Notes under the pieces: generated by a model
Databases searched by the model: none
Told to the model about the DNA's origin: nothing
The model's input: the letters and a program-made list of their open reading frames with translations, nothing else
Position numbers and translations under genes: made by a program
NCBI GenBank assembly: GCA_030145195.1
Contig: JAQYVY010000006.1
Location: 23,708 to 87,707 of the forward strand
Direction: 5' to 3'
From: Desulfuromonadales bacterium
GTDB taxonomy: Bacteria > Desulfobacterota > Desulfuromonadia > Desulfuromonadales > BM103
Length of the DNA stretch: 64,000 nt
Part shown: piece after piece, positions 45,179 to 54,163 of the stretch
Numbering within the stretch: position 1 is the stretch's first letter
Layout of the letters: the number at the start of each line of letters is the position of its first letter

Positions 45179-46330
45179 ATGGGTGTTTTAGCTTGGGTTG
45201 TTATGGCTGCACTGTTGTTGTTCGGTGCAGTGGCCGGGTTTTTAATGTACCGTTCCGATTTTTGTATGGCCGGAGCGTTTCGTGATATCTTTCTCTTCCA
45301 GTCATTTAATATGATTCGGCCCCTTGTCCTGCTGGTTACACTCAGCGCCCTGTTGTTCGAGTTGACTCATCTCCTTGGCTGGTTGCCTGTTTATCCCTTT
45401 CCGTGGTTTTCACCGCCTGCAGGCGTCAACCTTATCGGTGGCTTGATTTTCGGTGTTGGTATGGTGTTGGCTGGTGGTTGCGTGGTGGGCGTGCTTTACA
45501 AGATGGGTAGTGGTAGTTTGCTGGCGGCGATTGCTTTTCTTGGGCTGCTGGTTGGTAGTGCGCTCTATGCAGAAATTCACCCCTGGTGGATCGCTGTGGC
45601 GAAACAAACTGTTCTGACCTCAGGCGCAGTGACCTTGCCGCAGCTTTTGGCGTTGCCGTCAGCTTATGTGGTTCTCTTCTTGGTGGCAGCTGGAAGCTTT
45701 TTGTGCTTGAGATGGCAACAAGCCGGTTTTTGGCGCACCCGTAATTCGGCGGAGGGGTTTGTGCCGCGATGGTTGACCGCCTGTGCCCTGGCTTTCCTTG
45801 GGCTGTTGACGGTGTTGGTTGCTGGCATCCCTATCGGGGTGACGACATCTTATGCGAAGGCGGCTGCTTTGATCGAATCATGGTTTGTGCCGCAACATCT
45901 CTCGGGTTTGACTTTTTTTGCCAGCCAATCAGTTCAGTATGCCGTGCCCATCGAAGGTGTGATGCGCGCTGGTGGTGCTGGCCCGAATTTTGATGTCGTC
46001 GCTATGTTGCAGGTTCCGCTGATTCTCGGTATAGTTCTTGGCTCATGTCTCTCCGCTGCTCTGCTCGGTGAGTTGCGGCTGGTCTGGCGGTTGCCAAAAC
46101 GTCAGGTGACGATGGTTTTTGTTGGAGGGGTCATTATGGCTCTGGGGTCGCGTATGACTCCTGGATGTAATGTCTGGCATCTCTGGGGCGGTCTGCCGCT
46201 GTTGACGATGCAGAGCATGCTTTTTGTTGTCGGTCTGCTACCTGGGGCATGGCTTGGTAGTATGGTTTTGAAACGGGTATTGCTAACGGAGAGCACTCAG
46301 GCAGACAAGGAATTAACAAGATGGAAATAA
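45179..46330 (+). CDS. YeeE/YedE-family sulfur-compound transporter
   Basis: 383-residue integral membrane protein with about ten helices in two related halves. Conserved Cys motifs of the family are seen: RSDFCMAGAFRD, GMVLAGGCVVGVLYKMGSGS (core GGCVVG) and MTPGCNVWHLWGG. TsuA-type members import thiosulfate through such cysteines. The 3' end overlaps a TusA-type gene by 10 bases, the usual pairing, so the two likely move sulfur into the cell together. Confidence 0.88.
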   Translation: MGVLAWVVMAALLLFGAVAGFLMYRSDFCMAGAFRDIFLFQSFNMIRPLVLLVTLSALLFELTHLLGWLPVYPFPWFSPPAGVNLIGGLIFGVGMVLAGGCVVGVLYKMGSGSLLAAIAFLGLLVGSALYAEIHPWWIAVAKQTVLTSGAVTLPQLLALPSAYVVLFLVAAGSFLCLRWQQAGFWRTRNSAEGFVPRWLTACALAFLGLLTVLVAGIPIGVTTSYAKAAALIESWFVPQHLSGLTFFASQSVQYAVPIEGVMRAGGAGPNFDVVAMLQVPLILGIVLGSCLSAALLGELRLVWRLPKRQVTMVFVGGVIMALGSRMTPGCNVWHLWGGLPLLTMQSMLFVVGLLPGAWLGSMVLKRVLLTESTQADKELTRWK

Positions 46331-46560
46331 TTGAAATCGATATTCGTGGGCAAGTCTGTCCGTCGTCACTCTTGCTGGCGTTGCGCAAACTTAATCAATA
46401 TTACGCAAAAATAGCCAGCGGTGATATTACTCTGGTGATTTTGACCGACAATCGGGATGCAACCTCGACCATTCCTGATGCGGCTCACAACATGGGAGTT
46501 GCTTCCGCGGTGGAGAAAGTCGACGGCTATTATCGCATTATTCTGCGACAACAGGACTAG
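46321..46560 (+). CDS. TusA-family sulfur carrier protein
   Basis: 79 residues. The active Cys lies in DIRGQVCPSSLLLALRKLN (CPxx motif near the N-terminus), which carries persulfide in TusA proteins. It overlaps the transporter gene and is followed by a PAS kinase gene 6 bases on, so the three may form one unit. Confidence 0.87.
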   Translation: MEIIEIDIRGQVCPSSLLLALRKLNQYYAKIASGDITLVILTDNRDATSTIPDAAHNMGVASAVEKVDGYYRIILRQQD

Positions 46561-46566
46561 CTATCT

Positions 46567-48273
46567 ATGTCACAACCACGTCAGAACCATTCTGCAATAA
46601 ACCTTGACGAGAAATGTGAGCTTGAATTGCTGCGCGAGGAGAATGCTCGCCTGCAGGCAAGCAACAGCGAACTCTATGGCTATATTCGCCACAAGGTTGA
46701 TGATCTGCTATCAATTATCGGCACCAAAACGCTCAAGCCTGAAGATTTTGATGACCTTGGTCTGGTTGAGTTCGACCCGTTAGGGATCATTTCAAATGCA
46801 TTTGAGCATGTCCTCAAAAATTTGCGTGCAACCAACCAGAAACTGCACTTCGCCCATGACGAAATCCAGACGGTCTTTGATACTGTTGGTGCTGCCATCC
46901 TAGTTCTGAACCCGCAAGGATGTGTGGTCTCATACAACCAGAAAACTCAAGACCTACTGATCGGTCGTGATGTTGATGTCACTGGTAAAAGCTGCCAGGA
47001 ATACATTTGTCGCAATCAAACGCCGGACGAACGCTGTATGTTTAAAAAAGTCTCCAGTAAGGGGCGGGAGCAGCATTTTAATAACTGGGATTTTAACGGC
47101 AACAGCTATAATGTGGTCGGTCGCCCAATGTTTGATGAGACGGGGCAGCTCAGTCATGTGGTCATGAGTTATTCTGACGTTTCGGCTCGTCGCAACGCTG
47201 AGACAGCTATGTTTCTGGCTTTGACTGAAACTCAAGAGGTTAACGCTAAACTTCACGGCATTCTGAATTCTGTTGCCGATAGCGTGCTGGTGACCGATGC
47301 GACCGGACAGATTGTGTTGATGAATCGCCGGGCCGAAGAGCTACTTGGGCTTTGCCTGGCAGATAAACGGGCACAACCTCAAATCGATCTGCTGCCGCAT
47401 CAGGAACTGGTTGATTTCCTGCGAATGGCTCCGGCACAAAGTCAGGATCTTCTGGTCAAGGATTTTTCGTTCTCCGGGGCCAGCGGTCAGGAACATATCC
47501 ATCAGGCCCGGGCGACGGTGATTAATACGACCAAAACTGGTTTCAAAGGTTGTATTACGATCCTTCACGAGGTCACCCAGGAACGAGAAATAGATCGCAT
47601 GAAAAGTGATTTTATTTCGACCGCCGCTCATGAATTGCGAACCCCCTTGACAACGATCCTTGGTTACGCTGACCTCCTGTTGATGGAAGAGGAATGGAGT
47701 CCGGTCGAGCAAAGAAATTATTTGGAGCTGATTCAGAGCAAGGCCGAACGGTTGGGTGATATCGTTGGCGACTTGCTTGATATCAGTCGAATTGAGTCTG
47801 GAGAGGGGTTGGACCTTGAGGCGAAGCCTTGTGATCTCGTGCTGTTTTGCAAGGAGGTTCTGCAAGGTTTCCATCTTCAGGCGGCAGCCCATGAATTCGT
47901 CATTGATATTGTCTCACCAACGATGATCTTAGCTGACCGCTTTGCTTTTCTTCAAATTCTCGAAAATGTGATCAGCAACGCCGTCAAATATTCACCTCAA
48001 GGGGGCATCATCAAGCTCTCCGCTGTCGAGAAGGATGGCTTGTGCCAACTTTCAGTTGCCGATCAGGGCCTTGGCATGACCTCTGACCAGATGGAAAGGG
48101 CTTTTGATAAATTCTATCGGGCCGATGCCACCAATACTGCAATTTCTGGCACCGGGCTTGGTCTGACGATCGTCAACCTCTTAGTGGAAGCTCAACACGG
48201 TCTGGTGCATATTGCGAGCGTCCCGGGGCAGGGCACCACTGTGACCCTCACGTTTCCTTCCGTCTGTGATTAA
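46567..48273 (+). CDS. PAS-domain sensor histidine kinase
   Basis: 568 residues, cytoplasmic. A coiled N-terminal segment is followed by two PAS domains (about 95-200 and 225-335; the first has two Cys in SCQEYICRNQTPDERC). HisKA has the phospho-His in TAAHELRTPLTTILGYADLLL, core AAHELRTPL; the HATPase domain has VISNAVKYS, DQGLGM and GTGLGLTI. No response regulator adjoins. Position after YeeE-TusA suggests, weakly, a link to sulfur or redox state. Confidence 0.9.
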   Translation: MSQPRQNHSAINLDEKCELELLREENARLQASNSELYGYIRHKVDDLLSIIGTKTLKPEDFDDLGLVEFDPLGIISNAFEHVLKNLRATNQKLHFAHDEIQTVFDTVGAAILVLNPQGCVVSYNQKTQDLLIGRDVDVTGKSCQEYICRNQTPDERCMFKKVSSKGREQHFNNWDFNGNSYNVVGRPMFDETGQLSHVVMSYSDVSARRNAETAMFLALTETQEVNAKLHGILNSVADSVLVTDATGQIVLMNRRAEELLGLCLADKRAQPQIDLLPHQELVDFLRMAPAQSQDLLVKDFSFSGASGQEHIHQARATVINTTKTGFKGCITILHEVTQEREIDRMKSDFISTAAHELRTPLTTILGYADLLLMEEEWSPVEQRNYLELIQSKAERLGDIVGDLLDISRIESGEGLDLEAKPCDLVLFCKEVLQGFHLQAAAHEFVIDIVSPTMILADRFAFLQILENVISNAVKYSPQGGIIKLSAVEKDGLCQLSVADQGLGMTSDQMERAFDKFYRADATNTAISGTGLGLTIVNLLVEAQHGLVHIASVPGQGTTVTLTFPSVCD

Positions 48274-48351
48274 CCCGAGCAGGAACCTCTGTAGCTCTCC
48301 TCTCCCCTCCGTTGTTGGTGTTCCGGCCGGTCTGTGACACTATGAACCGGT

Positions 48352-50838
48352 ATGAATCATTCAGAGCAAACATATCCTGTCGATCACATCCTGCCGAAAC
48401 TGCAGCAGGCGTTGCAGCAAGCCCGTGCGGCGGTACTGCAGGCTCCCCCTGGTTCCGGTAAGACTACGCGAATCCCTCCCGCACTTTTGAATTCTGATTG
48501 GTTGCAAGGCCAGCGTATCATCATGCTCGAACCGCGACGGCTGGCGGCGACCAACGCTGCCGGGTTTATGGCTCGCCAGCGGGGTGAACGGGTCGGAAAA
48601 ACGGTCGGTTTTTCGATCCGTTATGAACACAAGACGTCCGCTGACACCCGGATTGAAGTCATGACCGAAGGTTTGCTGACCCGGCGGATGCAGACCGACC
48701 CAGAACTCTCCGGCATCGGGCTGGTTATTTTTGACGAGTTTCATGAACGTAGTCTTCATGCCGACCTGGCTTTTGCGCTTTGCCGCGATATCCACCAGGG
48801 CTTGCGCGAAGATCTGCGGCTGCTGGTGATGTCGGCGACGCTTGATGTTGCTCCGCTCAGTGCGTTACTCAACGATTGCCCCGTCATCGAAACCCGTGGT
48901 CGAAGTTACCCGGTGACAACCCGTTATCTGGAGTTGGAGCCAGCAGGCTCAATTGCTGACATAGCTGCCCGCGGAGTGCGTCAGGCCTTGAGTGAAGTCG
49001 AAGGTGACATCCTGGTCTTTCTCCCCGGTGCCGGTGAAATTCATCGCTGTCAAAATCTTCTCGCCGAACTTTCGCCCAAAATTCAGCTTTGTCCTCTCTA
49101 TGGCGGCTTACCGTTTGCCGAACAGGAACGGGCTATCTTGCCCGGATCTCAGCGACGGGTGGTGCTGGCGACCAATGTTGCCGAGACCAGCTTAACCATC
49201 GAGGGCATCAGTGCTGTTGTTGACAGTGGCTGGGAACGACGGCCACGCTTTGATTCAGCGCGGGGGTTGAACTTTTTAGAGACGGTGCGGATTTCGCAGG
49301 CGAGCGCCGACCAACGCGCTGGTCGTGCCGGTCGGCTTGCTCCTGGTCACTGTTACCGCCTCTGGACCGAAGGGGCGCAGGGGGCGTTGTTGCCGTTTGC
49401 GCCCTCGGAGATCCGGCAGGCTGACCTTGCGCCGCTGGCTTTTGACCTGGCGCTCTGGGGGGTTGCTGATGCCTCGGCTCTGGCCTGGCTGGAGCCGCCA
49501 GCGTCAAAACCTCTCGATTCCGCTCGTCACCTGCTGGTGCAGTTAGGGGCGCTCGACCAAAGGGGAGCCGTCACCAAGCTTGGTCGGGCTATGGCTGACT
49601 ACCCGGCTCATCCGAGAATTTCCCGGCTATTGGTTGCGGCGGTGGAGCAAGGTTGTCCTGGACTGGGCAGTGAACTGGCCGCTTTGCTCTCCGAGCGGGA
49701 TCCTTTCACTGCCGGTGATTTCTCCCGCTCTGGTGGTGTCGGTGACCTGCTGGATCGATTGGAACTGCTGCGTCGTGACCGTAGCGCCAAAAGTGCTGTG
49801 ATCCGCCGTGCCGTTCGTTACTGGCAAAATAAAACCAGAGCCGGGCGGGAGCCATTGCCCGATGCGGTACAGCTCGGCTCACTGCTAGCTCTGGCGTATC
49901 CGGACCGGCTGGCCAGGCAACGGCAGCAGGGGAGTGATCGCTACCTGTTGAGGAGCGGTCGCGGAGCGCGGTTATCGCCGCGGGCTGTCGTTCCAAAGGC
50001 AGAGTGGCTGGTCGTGCTTGATGTGGCCGGAAAAGATAGCGCAGAAGCCGAGATTCGTCTGGCCGCCGAATTAACCCCAGAAGCCGTGGAGTCACTATTC
50101 GGTCGTAATCTTGAGTGGCAGCATGAGGTTAGCTGGGATGAAGTTGGCAATCGGGTTGTGGCTCGGGAAGTCAGGCGCATCGGCGCGATCGTGTTGCAGG
50201 AGAGGCCCGTTAAGGCCCGACTGCAAGATACGGCCCCGGCACTGCTGGAGTTGATTCGGCGGCAAGGGCTTGGCTGCTTGCCCTGGTCTGCTGATGCTTT
50301 GCAGTTGCGGGCGCGCGTCGCTTTGCTGCAGAGCAGCCTGCCGGAGAGCCACTGGCCGGATTGGGACGATCGGGTGCTGCTTGAGTCATTGGAGACGTGG
50401 TTGTTGCCGTTTTTGGGAAATATCCGCAGTCAGGAAGGCTTACGACGGCTTGACCTGTCGACTGCGCTCAATAATTGTCTCGACTGGCGGCAGAAACAGG
50501 AGTTGGAGCGGTTGGCACCGTTGCGTTTCAAGGTGCCGAGTGGTTCGCAGATTCGTTTGGATTACAGCCAGGGCGACGCCCCGGTGCTGGCGGTCAAGTT
50601 GCAAGAGATGTTTGGCCAGGCGGCAACGCCGCGCCTGGCCGCTGGGCGGGTGCCGGTGGTGATTCATCTACTCTCGCCAGCCGGTCGGCCGCTGGCGGTC
50701 ACACAGGATTTGTCCAGCTTCTGGAACGAGGTCTATCCCGAAGTTCAAAAAGAGATGAAAGGGCGTTATCCCAAACATCCGTGGCCAGATGATCCGTGGA
50801 GTGCTACGGCAACTCGTAAAACCAAGAAGGTCCGCTGA
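48352..50838 (+). CDS. hrpB: ATP-dependent DExH helicase HrpB
   Basis: 828 residues. Motifs: Walker A APPGSGKTTRIP, DEFHERS (DExH box), SAT in LLVMSATLD, the later ATNVAETSLTIEGI, and QRAGRAGRLAPG. The C-terminal third has the HrpB-specific domain ending near WPDDPWSA, family-like. HrpB proteins are DEAH-type RNA helicases of unclear substrate. It is a single-gene unit. Confidence 0.94.
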   Translation: MNHSEQTYPVDHILPKLQQALQQARAAVLQAPPGSGKTTRIPPALLNSDWLQGQRIIMLEPRRLAATNAAGFMARQRGERVGKTVGFSIRYEHKTSADTRIEVMTEGLLTRRMQTDPELSGIGLVIFDEFHERSLHADLAFALCRDIHQGLREDLRLLVMSATLDVAPLSALLNDCPVIETRGRSYPVTTRYLELEPAGSIADIAARGVRQALSEVEGDILVFLPGAGEIHRCQNLLAELSPKIQLCPLYGGLPFAEQERAILPGSQRRVVLATNVAETSLTIEGISAVVDSGWERRPRFDSARGLNFLETVRISQASADQRAGRAGRLAPGHCYRLWTEGAQGALLPFAPSEIRQADLAPLAFDLALWGVADASALAWLEPPASKPLDSARHLLVQLGALDQRGAVTKLGRAMADYPAHPRISRLLVAAVEQGCPGLGSELAALLSERDPFTAGDFSRSGGVGDLLDRLELLRRDRSAKSAVIRRAVRYWQNKTRAGREPLPDAVQLGSLLALAYPDRLARQRQQGSDRYLLRSGRGARLSPRAVVPKAEWLVVLDVAGKDSAEAEIRLAAELTPEAVESLFGRNLEWQHEVSWDEVGNRVVAREVRRIGAIVLQERPVKARLQDTAPALLELIRRQGLGCLPWSADALQLRARVALLQSSLPESHWPDWDDRVLLESLETWLLPFLGNIRSQEGLRRLDLSTALNNCLDWRQKQELERLAPLRFKVPSGSQIRLDYSQGDAPVLAVKLQEMFGQAATPRLAAGRVPVVIHLLSPAGRPLAVTQDLSSFWNEVYPEVQKEMKGRYPKHPWPDDPWSATATRKTKKVR

Positions 50839-50913
50839 ATTGTCATCCGGTCTTCTTGGTTGCTGACTAAGCTTAATCTTGTTTCTATGATTAAAAATGA
50901 GAATAACAGAGAT

Positions 50914-51003
50914 GCACCACTGCCGAGACGAAAACTGGTGTGTTATTGATAGAGGTATTTAGGATGACAAAATGATGGCCATCTGGATCAATCCCGAGTG
51001 GCT
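50914..51003 (+). repeat. Dispersed intergenic repeat, copy B (left half)
   Basis: Shares CACCACTGCCGAGACGAAAA, GTGTTATTGATAGAG and GACAAAATGATGGCCA..CTGGATCAAT..CGAGTGG with copies at 12.1, 54.3 and 62.7 kb. It stops abruptly after GAGTGGC. Confidence 0.75.
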
Positions 51004-51087
51004 CTCTTGCATCTCATGTTGGCGTTTGTGATACAATGAAATAACCTCAATAGCAGAAGAGGTTATAAGGAAAAGGAGGAAGATTTT

Positions 51088-51138
51088 ATGACTGTCTCTG
51101 ATCCGCCTGGCCATTTAGAGGAAGTTTCATCAAACTGA
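51088..51138 (+). CDS. 16-residue small ORF with strong ribosome site
   Basis: Encodes MTVSDPPGHLEEVSSN. AAGGAGGA lies 7 bases before the ATG, the best ribosome site in the neighbourhood. An 8-bp hairpin (ATAACCTC/GAGGTTAT, 51041-51066) sits just upstream, and a possible promoter (TTGCAT at 51007, TACAAT at 51032, 19-base spacer) before that. A terminator follows at 51226. It may be a real small protein or a leader. Confidence 0.35.
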   Translation: MTVSDPPGHLEEVSSN

Positions 51139-51225
51139 AAAGTGATAATAATTGGATTGCTGAAGTTGGGTGATCCAACAAAGGTTCCCACGACGGGAAC
51201 ACTCGAAGAATGAAAGCAACACAGA

Positions 51226-51255
51226 AACGCCCCAGGAAACTCTGGGGCGTTTTTC
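51226..51255 (+). terminator. Rho-independent terminator of the small unit
   Basis: 10-bp perfect arms AACGCCCCAG and CTGGGGCGTT with a 6-base loop, followed by TTTTTC. It is immediately followed by the right half of the dispersed repeat. Confidence 0.8.
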
Positions 51256-51320
51256 TATATGTCAGGGTATCCAAGAATTTCGCATTTCAGCAAATACACC
51301 CACTTCAAAACAATGCAGGA
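51251..51320 (+). repeat. Dispersed intergenic repeat, copy C (right half)
   Basis: CTATATGTCAG, AAGAATTTCGCATTTCAGCA and CTTCAAAACAATGCAGGAG match the right part of copy A and the copy near 60.98 kb. Confidence 0.7.
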
Positions 51321-51529
51321 GTAGTTTTAAGAAAATTGCGAGATGCGTTTGTTATGCTCCCGCCTCGGTTACTGACTTTTGCCCACTAAACCTGCATATG
51401 CAACATATGGGATATTATAACCTTTGACCATAGATCGCGCTTTCTGTAAATTGTCGTGAGCTTTTTAATGCAGGTTTCTGAGAAGTATCACTATCTCTTG
51501 TCAGGCCTCTGACGTAAAGGTGTCGTTGA

Positions 51530-52615
51530 GTGTCGTTGCTATTGGTTTTGAGAAAATGTAGTTGGGTTTGGCTTCTTTTTTTGATCCTTACTCTCAGCCT
51601 GCTTACGAGTTCCGCTATCGCAAGTCAGCAGGTTGCGTTGGTGATCGGAAATTCACAATACCAGCACGTGGAAGCATTGCAGAACACCAAGTACGATGCT
51701 GAGGGCGTTGCGGGCAAACTCGAATCGGTTGGCTTTGATGTCATCAAGCTGCTTGATGCATCGGTAGATCAACAGCGCAATGCCATCACTGTTTTCAGGG
51801 AACGGCTAAAGCAGAGTGATGTTGGTCTGTTCTTTTACGCCGGGCATGGGATCGCTATTAATGGCAGCAACTACATGATTCCCGTTGATGCTAGCCTTAC
51901 AACCAAGAACGCAGCCGATCTCGAACTGGTAAAAGTGGATTCGGTTGTGAGTGGCTTTGATGGTAGCAAACAGAAACTTCTGGTTTTTCTCGATGCCTGT
52001 CGGAACAATCCTTTTATCGAACGTGTCTCCGCTTTGTCTGGCGTGGAGGTTTCCCGCGGACTGGCTCTCAGTAAAAAAATCAAGATGAGTACGGAGAAAG
52101 GCTTGTCTCGCCTTGAATCGGGCAACCAGAACCTGTTCGTCGCCTTTGCTACGCAGCCAGGGAACTTTGCTGTCGACGGGATTGCAGGTGAAACCAATAG
52201 CCCGTTTTCAAAGGCGTTGATTGATCAAATGGACCAGAAGTTGGAGGTTCGCGAACTGATGACCAGGGTTCGTGCTTCTGTTGCTGAGAAGACTAACTAC
52301 AAGCAGATTCCATGGGAGCAAAACTCGCTTCTTGAGCCGGTTTTTCTGGCAGGATTTCCCGATACGAAAAAGATCCAGACGCTTCAGGTGGGAACGGTTG
52401 AATCGGTCAATACGGCCTGGGGTTTCGTGGTGGCCAAAATGGTGGGTGACAAGCGCCCCGATCTTGGTGATACGGTTAAAATCGAACTGGGTGAGCGCAC
52501 GATTGATGCCACGGTCAAGAAGGTGAAAGACAGCAAGATGTCTTTGGCGCCGAGCACCTGGAATTATCCGATTGATCAGGGAGCCAAGGTTTCCAAAGAG
52601 TTTGTTTATAACTAA
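51530..52615 (+). CDS. Exported caspase-like (C14 / metacaspase) protein
   Basis: 361 residues. A signal peptide or anchor (residues 1-32) precedes a caspase p20 domain with His106 (FFYAGHGIAI) and Cys157 (FLDACRNNPF), the catalytic dyad. The domain begins QVALVIGNSQYQ and ends near ASVAEKT. The last 75 residues form a small beta-rich domain (VGTVESVNTAWGFVVAKM, then GDTVKIELGERTID). The start is GTG 51530 with AAAGG upstream. Two lipoprotein genes follow closely. The substrate and role are unknown; the export signal argues against a cytoplasmic suicide role. Confidence 0.88.
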   Translation: MSLLLVLRKCSWVWLLFLILTLSLLTSSAIASQQVALVIGNSQYQHVEALQNTKYDAEGVAGKLESVGFDVIKLLDASVDQQRNAITVFRERLKQSDVGLFFYAGHGIAINGSNYMIPVDASLTTKNAADLELVKVDSVVSGFDGSKQKLLVFLDACRNNPFIERVSALSGVEVSRGLALSKKIKMSTEKGLSRLESGNQNLFVAFATQPGNFAVDGIAGETNSPFSKALIDQMDQKLEVRELMTRVRASVAEKTNYKQIPWEQNSLLEPVFLAGFPDTKKIQTLQVGTVESVNTAWGFVVAKMVGDKRPDLGDTVKIELGERTIDATVKKVKDSKMSLAPSTWNYPIDQGAKVSKEFVYN

Positions 52616-52647
52616 CCTGAAAGTTATTCATAAGAGAGGAAGAAATT

Positions 52648-53067
52648 GTGCGCTATTTACTGACATTGGTTGTATTACTGGTTGTGACAGGTTGTTCAGC
52701 AAAATCCGTCTATATTGAAAAGTCGGTAGACTTGATTCCTCAAGAGGCCGCCTTGGAATATCTATCGAGCGAAGAGGTGATGGGATACAGCTATCCAGCC
52801 TGGATGTGCGTTTTCAGCAGTGTCGGTGTGCATATGCTTGGAGGTTATACTCCTTATGCAGATTTGGAGTTTATGGTGTTTACGCATCATTTCGATTCCG
52901 TCGCTGCTTCCGACAGAGAGAATAGGGTGGTGGTTCTTCGGAAAGATAGTTCAGCGTCCTGTGCGGCCTACCTGGGGCCAAATGATGACGGCCAGTTAAA
53001 TAAAATAGCAACAGCGTTGTTTTCGTTGGGCATAGAACTGAACAACGAAAAGCTGGAAGAGTTTTAG
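52648..53067 (+). CDS. Small lipoprotein of unknown function
   Basis: 139 residues with a lipoprotein signal (LTLVVLLVVTGC, lipobox VTGC, Cys16). The mature part has Cys residues in WMCVFSS and SASCAAYLG that may form a disulfide. The start is GTG 52648 with AGAGGAAG upstream. It lies 32 bases after the caspase-like gene and 9 bases before a second lipoprotein gene; no family is recognised. Confidence 0.75.
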   Translation: MRYLLTLVVLLVVTGCSAKSVYIEKSVDLIPQEAALEYLSSEEVMGYSYPAWMCVFSSVGVHMLGGYTPYADLEFMVFTHHFDSVAASDRENRVVVLRKDSSASCAAYLGPNDDGQLNKIATALFSLGIELNNEKLEEF

Positions 53068-53076
53068 GAGGCGTAG

Positions 53077-53544
53077 ATGAAATTTTTCAATAAGTTCACA
53101 AGTTGGGCTCCCCTGTTTTTGCTGATTTTGTGTCCCCTTTTGATTCAAGGGTGTAATGGTTACCTGTCTCTTGACAGTCACAAGGTCGATCAGGCTATGG
53201 TTGATGGTTTGACGGAGCAAGACGCTCATCTAATGATGAATACCATCGTTCGGGCGCGAATGCATAATAGTCAGTCTACCTGTAGGATTTCCAAAGATGG
53301 TCTAGCTGGGGATTCGGGCGTTTTTTTCGCTTTTGATCAGCTGAAGTTTTCATACGATATAAGGTTTGTTGATCCGATAGTTAGGGCGGTTTTTACAGAT
53401 TTTCATAACAAAGAGGATGGCTCAGAAGTCTGCACTTTTGAAATATGTATTCCTCAATGGGGTTATTCACAGCGTCAGTTTGAATGGCAGGCCGAGCTGA
53501 TCACCCCTTCCATGATTGTTCTGGGGGCGGAGTTCGATCAGTAG
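53077..53544 (+). CDS. Second small lipoprotein of unknown function
   Basis: 155 residues; lipobox IQGC (Cys26) after a hydrophobic signal. The mature domain has a Cys pair (EVCTFEICIPQWG) and another Cys in STCRIS. AGGAGG precedes the ATG. It is the last gene of the caspase-lipoprotein cluster. No family is recognised. Confidence 0.75.
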   Translation: MKFFNKFTSWAPLFLLILCPLLIQGCNGYLSLDSHKVDQAMVDGLTEQDAHLMMNTIVRARMHNSQSTCRISKDGLAGDSGVFFAFDQLKFSYDIRFVDPIVRAVFTDFHNKEDGSEVCTFEICIPQWGYSQRQFEWQAELITPSMIVLGAEFDQ

Positions 53545-53806
53545 ATTTCGTGGTTTTGCTCAACCAACACCCTCAAAACAATGCGAGAGGATAAACAGTA
53601 AATATCCTCTCGCAAGAATCAAGCTCCCTACCTGGTTGAAATTTGGTCTTAAAACTCAAGACAACTGAGAATACTCGTCATTGGTATGGATGATTGGAAC
53701 ACGGGACGTTGTCGCTATTGTGATATTCAGCTCATCAAGTTCCGCAACACCTCAGCTCCATCAAAAATAATCTTCCTTCGTTCTCACGCAAGACTCACCG
53801 CTGGCC

Positions 53807-54163
53807 GTGTATAACCCTGTCGTGCTGCAAAAGGCCTGGGATATCTATACGTGCATGGTGTGGCATTTGGGGAAAATAGGGGCGATGCTGGTAAATGTCA
53901 ATATATCAACAACGTCCACTAAAATGGATCTATCAACAACGTCCCCTAAAATGGATCTCAGAAGCTTTGAAGATGCACAAAAACTGGCGAGTCGGTTACA
54001 GGAAGACAAGTACATGGCTTTTATTGATCGTGCTGACTTAGGTAAAAAAGGGGTCTGGTTCCGAGTTATGATTGGGCCCTACGACGATCACAATGTGGCA
54101 AATAAGGTCGCGGTGACACTCAAGCAAAAAGAGAATCTTTCCGGCTTAGTGCGTCGACGGTAA
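53807..54163 (+). pseudogene. SPOR-domain relic
   Basis: The last 68 codons (MDLRSFEDAQKLASRLQEDKY..., then GVWFRVMIGPYDD) are the end of a SPOR domain, the peptidoglycan-binding module of cell-division proteins. Upstream the frame is low in information and contains a 27-base tandem duplication; no membrane helix or complete domain precedes. It looks like the surviving 3' end of a larger gene. Confidence 0.6.
53904..53957 (+). repeat. 27-bp tandem duplication
   Basis: Two copies of TATCAACAACGTCC(A/C)CTAAA plus ATGGATC, with one mismatch, just before the SPOR-domain segment. The period is a multiple of three, so the frame is kept. Confidence 0.9.

Larger units (their letters stand above)
50839..51529. 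other. 691-base gap with split repeat and small transcription unit
   Basis: The left and right halves of the dispersed repeat (50914-51003 and 51251-51320) are separated by 250 bases that hold a hairpin, a 16-codon ORF with a strong ribosome site, and a terminator. No other gene is supported up to the caspase-like gene. Confidence 0.6.
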
